From NCBI GenBank assembly GCA_018065295.1, contig JAGHTQ010000194.1, forward strand, positions 1 to 7,297: a stretch of DNA of 7,297 nt, written 5' to 3'. A model generated the notes under the pieces. That model was given only the letters and a program-made list of their open reading frames with translations. It ran no database searches and had not been told where the DNA came from. Position 1 is the first letter of the stretch. Every line of letters begins with the position of its first letter. Origin of the DNA: Candidatus Colimonas fimequi (lineage in GTDB: Bacteria > Bacillota > Clostridia > Peptostreptococcales > Anaerovoracaceae). Position numbers and translations under genes: made by a program. This document shows positions 3,721 through 7,297 of this stretch, in pieces.

Positions 3721-4228
3721 ACTAGCATTTAATGAAAAAATGCAACTTTATCAAATCCCATCCCATCCAGCATCTTCCCCCAGTATCAACACAAGAAATT
3801 TTCTCAACAAAATGCAATATCCAAAATTCACTCACCACTGAGCATCCTATCCAACTAATCAAGCTCAGATTAATTAAAATCTCACACCCAGAAAATGCTA
3901 TTTCACCACATCCCAGGAGACAAACCTAGCAAAACTCACTCTCCTAATCCATGCATTTCACCGGTCCACCCTTCGCATCCTTTGCAGTTAAACCTCGACC
4001 GTTGAAGAAACAGCTCCAAACAAGCAATTTCAAAGCAAAAACACCCCAAAATCCACCTCAAACTGCACTAATTTCAAAATTCCTTCAACGGTTCCCTCCA
4101 GATTTCAACGCTCCTACAATTCCACTCGGTGAAACTCACCTTCTCACAACTCATTCTCACGACTCACAGCTACAACTCACAGCTCACAGCTCCACCTCGC
4201 ACTCCCGCGCACACCCCTACTCCCCACT
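3721..4228. other. Gene-free, extremely G-poor plus-strand region
   Basis: I see no credible gene, promoter or RNA here. By hand count, 3721-4200 on the plus strand has about 43 G and 160 C in 480 bases (9% against 33%), so the minus strand is strongly G-rich. Plus-strand open frames at 3732-3929 and 3951-4382 are low-complexity (Pro, Ser, Thr, His, Lys), lack ribosome binding sites and resemble nothing I know. One 10-bp inverted repeat is visible (ACCGTTGAAG at 3998-4007 with CTTCAACGGT at 4083-4092). It may be decayed DNA, a G-rich transcript or a spacer. Confidence 0.6.
4135..4191 (+). repeat. Degenerate ~7-bp CTCACA tandem repeat
   Basis: CTCAC occurs at 4135, 4143, 4156, 4163, 4176 and 4183, with CTCAT at 4150, giving a period near 7 bp. 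ACTCACAGCT occurs twice (4162-4171 and from 4175). A short, partly decayed tandem array; function unknown. Confidence 0.65.
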
Positions 4229-4229
4229 T

Positions 4230-4397
4230 AGGAATTGGAGCCACGGCTCAAATTCCTGGGTTCAAGGGGCGTACTTGCCAGCTGCCCTTGGCGGGAGCCT
4301 TGTCAATGGGCGCAGATCCAAACTACTAAGGCGCCGGCGGAGCCGCCGAAGGCCATTGATGAGGCTCCCGCCAGGGGTATAATCGCGCCAGCCCCTG
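4230..4397 (+). other. Dense series of stem-loops, probable structured RNA or palindromic element
   Basis: Four stems follow one another: AGGAATT/AATTCCT closed by GAGCC/GGCTC (4230-4257); CAAGGG/CCCTTG (4263-4268 with 4285-4290); a 20-bp stem (4290-4309 with 4353-4372) holding the inner hairpin CGGCG/CGCCG (4335-4348); and CAGGGG/CCCCTG (4372-4377 with 4392-4397). The two imperfect pairs in the long stem are adjacent G-U wobbles on the plus strand but A-C mismatches on the minus strand, which favours a plus-strand RNA. The following terminator at 4409-4440 also works on the plus strand. I do not recognise the family. No convincing promoter lies upstream, so a mobile palindromic repeat is the main alternative. 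Confidence 0.55.
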
Positions 4398-4408
4398 AAC
4401 ACAAAGAA

Positions 4409-4440
4409 AAGACCGCGCCAGCGCGGTCTTCTCCTTTTTA
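4409..4440 (-). terminator. polC terminator, probably bidirectional
   Basis: Stem AAGACCGCGC (4409-4418) with GCGCGGTCTT (4421-4430). On the minus strand, downstream of polC, it is followed by TTCTTTGTG, and the stem itself ends in TT. On the plus strand it is followed by CTCCTTTTTATT, the better U-tract. It lies 46 bp after the polC stop and separates polC from rimP, which in B. subtilis is the next gene. Confidence 0.85.
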
Positions 4441-4475
4441 TTACCAAACTATTAATCCAAACTATCCAGCCAAGT

Positions 4476-7297
4476 TTAGAACATATCCAAAAGTGAAATC
4501 TGCGCAGTCTCAGGAAGTCCTTCCAGTACGCCATGGGCGCGGAGCTCTTCGATACATGTCTTGTTGACACGGCCGCGATCTGCGATTTCTTCTACTGTTT
4601 CGTATGGATGCTCGTTGTAGGCTGCTGCGAAGGAACGAGCTGCGCCTTCGCCCATGCCGCTGATTGCTACGAATGGTAGGAGCACCTTGTCGTCGTGGAT
4701 TCCGAACTTGGTTGCATCGGAGAGTCCAAGGCGAGCTGGGTGGAATTCGTAGCCACGAGCGTACATCTCGATGGCTGCTTCAAGAACGATGATTTCTTCT
4801 TCTTCCTTCTTGGAAGCATCCTTGCCCTTGGCAAGGATTTCATTATAGCGATCCTTGACCGCATCGTATCCTGCAAGGATTACCTTCTCGTCGAAGTTGG
4901 CAACCTTGGCAGTAAAGTATGTCGCATAGTATGCCAAAGGATAGTACACCTTGTAGTATGCAATACGCGCACTCATCATTGTGTATGCTACCGCGTGAGC
5001 ACGCGGGAACATGTACTTGATCTTTTTGCACGATTCAATGTACCACTCGGGAACATCGTGCTCGATCATAGTTGCCTCTTCCTCTTCGGTGAGACCCTTA
5101 CCCTTACGAACGTGCTCCATGATCCAGAAGGCGTCGTTGTCATCAAGCTGCTTCTTACGCAAATAGTTCATGATGTCGTCTCGGGTTGCGATGGCTTCAC
5201 GCATGGTTGTGATACCGTCACGGATAAGGTCCTGGGCGTTGCCCAGCCATACGTCGGTACCGTGGGAAAGGCCCGAAATACGAACCAGTTCTTCGAAGGA
5301 TGTTGGGTGAATATCATCCAGCATCTGACGTACGAACTTGGTGCCGAATTCAGGGATGCCGAAGGAACCGTGTACGAACATGTAGTCAGGATCCTTGATA
5401 TCCAGGCCCTCAGTTCCGATGAAGATAGTCATTACCTTGTCGTCTCTGATTGGCACATCGTTAGGGTCAACTCCAGTCAGGTCCTGCAGCTGACGGATCA
5501 TTGTCGGAGCATCGTGGCCCAGAATATCCAGCTTGAGCAGGTTCTTGTCGATGGAGTGATAATCGAAATGTGTTGTGATGAATTCCGAAGTAACGTCGTT
5601 AGCCGGGTGCTGGATTGGACAGAATTCGTAGATGCTTCTGTCACGAGGCACGATGATAACGCCGCCTGGGTGCTGGCCGCTTGTACGGCGCACGCCTTCG
5701 CAGCTGCTCGACAGTCTATCAAGCTCGAACTTGTTGACAGTCTTGCCACGCTCTTCGAAATATTTAGCAACGTATCCGAATGCAGTCTTGTCCTTGATGG
5801 TACCGATGGTACCAGCCTTGAATACGTTCTCAGGTCCAAAGATTTCTTCTACATACTTCTGTGCACGGCTCTGGTATTCGCCGGCGAAGTTAAGGTCGAT
5901 ATCAGGTTCCTTATCGGCTTTGAACCCCAGGAATGTCTGGAAAGGAATCTTGAACCCTTCTTTCTTATACGGCGTGCCGCATTTCGGACAAATCTTGTCC
6001 GGCATGTCAACGCCGCAGTCGTATTCGATGGTGTCGCCCCACTCCATATTTTTGCACTCAGGGTTCGGGCAAAGGTAGTGCGGCTCAAGAGGATTTACCT
6101 CTGTAATTCCCGACATTGTGGCCGCAAAAGATGAACCTACGGATCCTCGTGAACCTACCAGGTATCCGTCGCTGAGGCTCTTCTTAACGAGGAGTTCAGC
6201 GGAACGGTACATTACCGCATAGCCGTTGTCGATAATTGAGTTCAGCTCGATGTCAAGACGGTCACGGATTTCCTGTGGGAGTGGTGAGCCGTACATGTTG
6301 GCTGCACGCTCTTCGCAGGCCTGACGCAGGTCTTCCTCTGCGCCCTCAATCTTAGGCGGACATTTGTCCGGTGAAATTGGCTCTGTGTCCTCGATCCAGC
6401 TGGCAACCAGGTTGGTGTTTTTGATTACGACTTCGTAGCACTTCTCTTCGCCAAGGTATGCGAATTCTTCCATCATCTCGTCGGTAGTTCTGAAGTAAAG
6501 TCCTTCGTCGTTATCAACGTCCTTGAAGCCCATGCCGGCCATGAGGATACGTCTATATAGAGCTTCCTCTGGGTCGAAGTAGTGAGCGTCGCATGTTGCA
6601 ACGACCGGCTTACCGTATTTCTCGCCCAGGTCGCAAATGTATCTGTTTATGTCTTTCAGTTCCTCTTCGTTCTTAACGGCGCCGCTTCTGATCTTGAATC
6701 GGTTGTTAATGAGAGGCTGAATTTCAAGGTAGTCATAGAAATTAACAAGGCGCTCGATCTCGGCGTCGTCGGCCTTGGCCATGATTGCCTTGTATAATTC
6801 GCCCGCTTCGCAGGCTGATCCTACGATGAGTCCCTCGCGGTATTTCGTCAAAATTGACTTCGGAATACGAGGTCTCTTGTAGTAGTAGTCCAGGTGTGAG
6901 AATGAAACCAGCTTGTACAGGTTCATCATGCCCGTACGGTTCTGCGCAAAAATAATAACGTGGCTAGTTCCCTGCTCCTTATACCTGATACTGCCGTCGG
7001 CATTGATCAGGTCTTTGTCTTCTAAGAGGTAGCCCTCTACTCCGTAGAGGACCTTGATGTCTCCGCGGGCGTGGGCTGCATCCGGGAATGCCTGAACTAC
7101 GCCGTGGTCAGTGATGGCAACGGCTGGGTGGCCCCACTTCTCCGCTGTCTTGACCATTCTCTTAGTATCGTTGAGGCCATCCATGGCGCTCATCTTAGTG
7201 TGGGCGTGAAGCTCAACACGCTTTTCTGGATACTTGTCCTTGCGGACCTTTTTCTCCATTTTCTCAAGGCTGTCTGCCATGATAGTTACGCAGTTGT
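4476..7297 (-). CDS. polC: DNA polymerase III alpha subunit, PolC type, C-terminal 939 residues, lacking the inserted exonuclease
   Basis: Replicative DNA polymerase of Bacillota. The frame is open at the right edge, so the N-terminal and OB domains are outside. Numbering from the Met at 7280 (internal, not the true start): the PHP domain (about 20-250) keeps H25, H27, D58, H59, E82, H107, C157, D231 and H233, all nine usual metal ligands. In typical PolC the DEDDh 3'-5' exonuclease (nearly 200 residues) sits between the GxE strand and the H107 strand; here only about 20 residues (86-106) join them. The polymerase core has GYLVGSRGSVGSS (372-384), a zinc finger C404, C409, C431, C434 (the first pair is CX4C), catalytic PDID (D460, D462) and LKLD (D585), RRTSGQHPGG, and SGLSHGTDVWLGNAQ. 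The C-terminal QISLLDMF resembles a beta-clamp binding motif. Identity is certain; loss of proofreading is inferred. Confidence 0.98.
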   Translation of the reverse strand, partial: NCVTIMADSLEKMEKKVRKDKYPEKRVELHAHTKMSAMDGLNDTKRMVKTAEKWGHPAVAITDHGVVQAFPDAAHARGDIKVLYGVEGYLLEDKDLINADGSIRYKEQGTSHVIIFAQNRTGMMNLYKLVSFSHLDYYYKRPRIPKSILTKYREGLIVGSACEAGELYKAIMAKADDAEIERLVNFYDYLEIQPLINNRFKIRSGAVKNEEELKDINRYICDLGEKYGKPVVATCDAHYFDPEEALYRRILMAGMGFKDVDNDEGLYFRTTDEMMEEFAYLGEEKCYEVVIKNTNLVASWIEDTEPISPDKCPPKIEGAEEDLRQACEERAANMYGSPLPQEIRDRLDIELNSIIDNGYAVMYRSAELLVKKSLSDGYLVGSRGSVGSSFAATMSGITEVNPLEPHYLCPNPECKNMEWGDTIEYDCGVDMPDKICPKCGTPYKKEGFKIPFQTFLGFKADKEPDIDLNFAGEYQSRAQKYVEEIFGPENVFKAGTIGTIKDKTAFGYVAKYFEERGKTVNKFELDRLSSSCEGVRRTSGQHPGGVIIVPRDRSIYEFCPIQHPANDVTSEFITTHFDYHSIDKNLLKLDILGHDAPTMIRQLQDLTGVDPNDVPIRDDKVMTIFIGTEGLDIKDPDYMFVHGSFGIPEFGTKFVRQMLDDIHPTSFEELVRISGLSHGTDVWLGNAQDLIRDGITTMREAIATRDDIMNYLRKKQLDDNDAFWIMEHVRKGKGLTEEEEATMIEHDVPEWYIESCKKIKYMFPRAHAVAYTMMSARIAYYKVYYPLAYYATYFTAKVANFDEKVILAGYDAVKDRYNEILAKGKDASKKEEEEIIVLEAAIEMYARGYEFHPARLGLSDATKFGIHDDKVLLPFVAISGMGEGAARSFAAAYNEHPYETVEEIADRGRVNKTCIEELRAHGVLEGLPETAQISLLDMF

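Noticed and set aside
3724..3743. AT-rich hairpin GCATTT/AAATGC as toxin terminator
   Set aside because: Only six weak pairs and lying beyond the opposing promoter; not convincing on either strand.
3959..3973. T-box-like sequence AAGGGTGGACCGGTG on the minus strand
   Set aside because: It resembles the T-box AGGGTGGNACCGCG but is one base short. No specifier stem, terminator or aminoacyl-tRNA/amino-acid gene follows; the next feature is the antitoxin promoter.
3732..4382. Plus-strand open frames in the G-poor region (3732-3929, 3951-4382)
   Set aside because: Low-complexity proteins, no ribosome binding site, no recognisable domain, and the second runs into a palindromic structured block. 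They are a by-product of few G residues and hence few stops.
4356..4383. Promoter-like TTGATG-16-TATAAT on the plus strand
   Set aside because: The -10 is perfect but falls in the loop of a strong GC-rich hairpin, and a transcript would meet the terminator after about 40 nt. Probably chance.
4695..6134. 479-codon open frame on the plus strand
   Set aside because: Lies entirely antisense to polC catalytic domains; composition is that of a reversed reading of polC codons and no start signal is present.

Overview
The window is a low-to-mid GC Bacillota chromosome segment, most likely from a clostridial lineage. The evidence is a PolC-type replicative polymerase, a 371-residue NusA without C-terminal repeats, strong AGGAGG-type ribosome binding sites, and the gene order polC - rimP - nusA - ylxR - ylxQ - infB, which is the order in Bacillus subtilis. 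All six large genes lie on the minus strand. Genus cannot be read from the sequence.

Layout, in the direction of transcription (right to left). 7297-4476 is the C-terminal part of polC (5' end outside the window), closed by a strong, probably bidirectional terminator (4409-4440). 4457-3005 holds no large gene. It contains a strongly folding GC-rich block (4230-4397), about 480 bp of extremely G-poor DNA (3721-4200), and a compact unannotated locus (3231-3705) that I read as a type I toxin-antitoxin module with a decayed second copy. From about 3185 leftwards comes the rimP-nusA-ylxR-ylxQ-infB operon: a promoter, a leader with an intrinsic-terminator hairpin, then tightly packed genes whose stop codons overlap the next gene or its ribosome binding site. 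infB runs off the left edge.

How the genes work together. The operon encodes 30S maturation (RimP), transcription elongation, termination and antitermination (NusA), two small RNA-binding proteins (YlxR/RnpM and the L7Ae-type YlxQ), and initiation factor IF-2. PolC is the replicative DNA polymerase.

Most notable points. (1) A 27-codon hydrophobic peptide gene resembling the TxpA/holin-like toxins has a near-consensus promoter overlapped by a LexA/SOS-type operator (GAAC-N4-GTTC). Its predicted mRNA has complementary 5' and 3' ends, and an opposing promoter plus terminator predict an antisense RNA of about 90 nt over the toxin 3' end. Its start codon at the expected place is ATT rather than ATG. 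(2) This PolC lacks the 3'-5' exonuclease domain normally inserted inside the PHP domain, while all nine expected PHP metal ligands are present, suggesting PHP-based or in-trans proofreading. All functional calls are from reading the sequence; no database search was possible.
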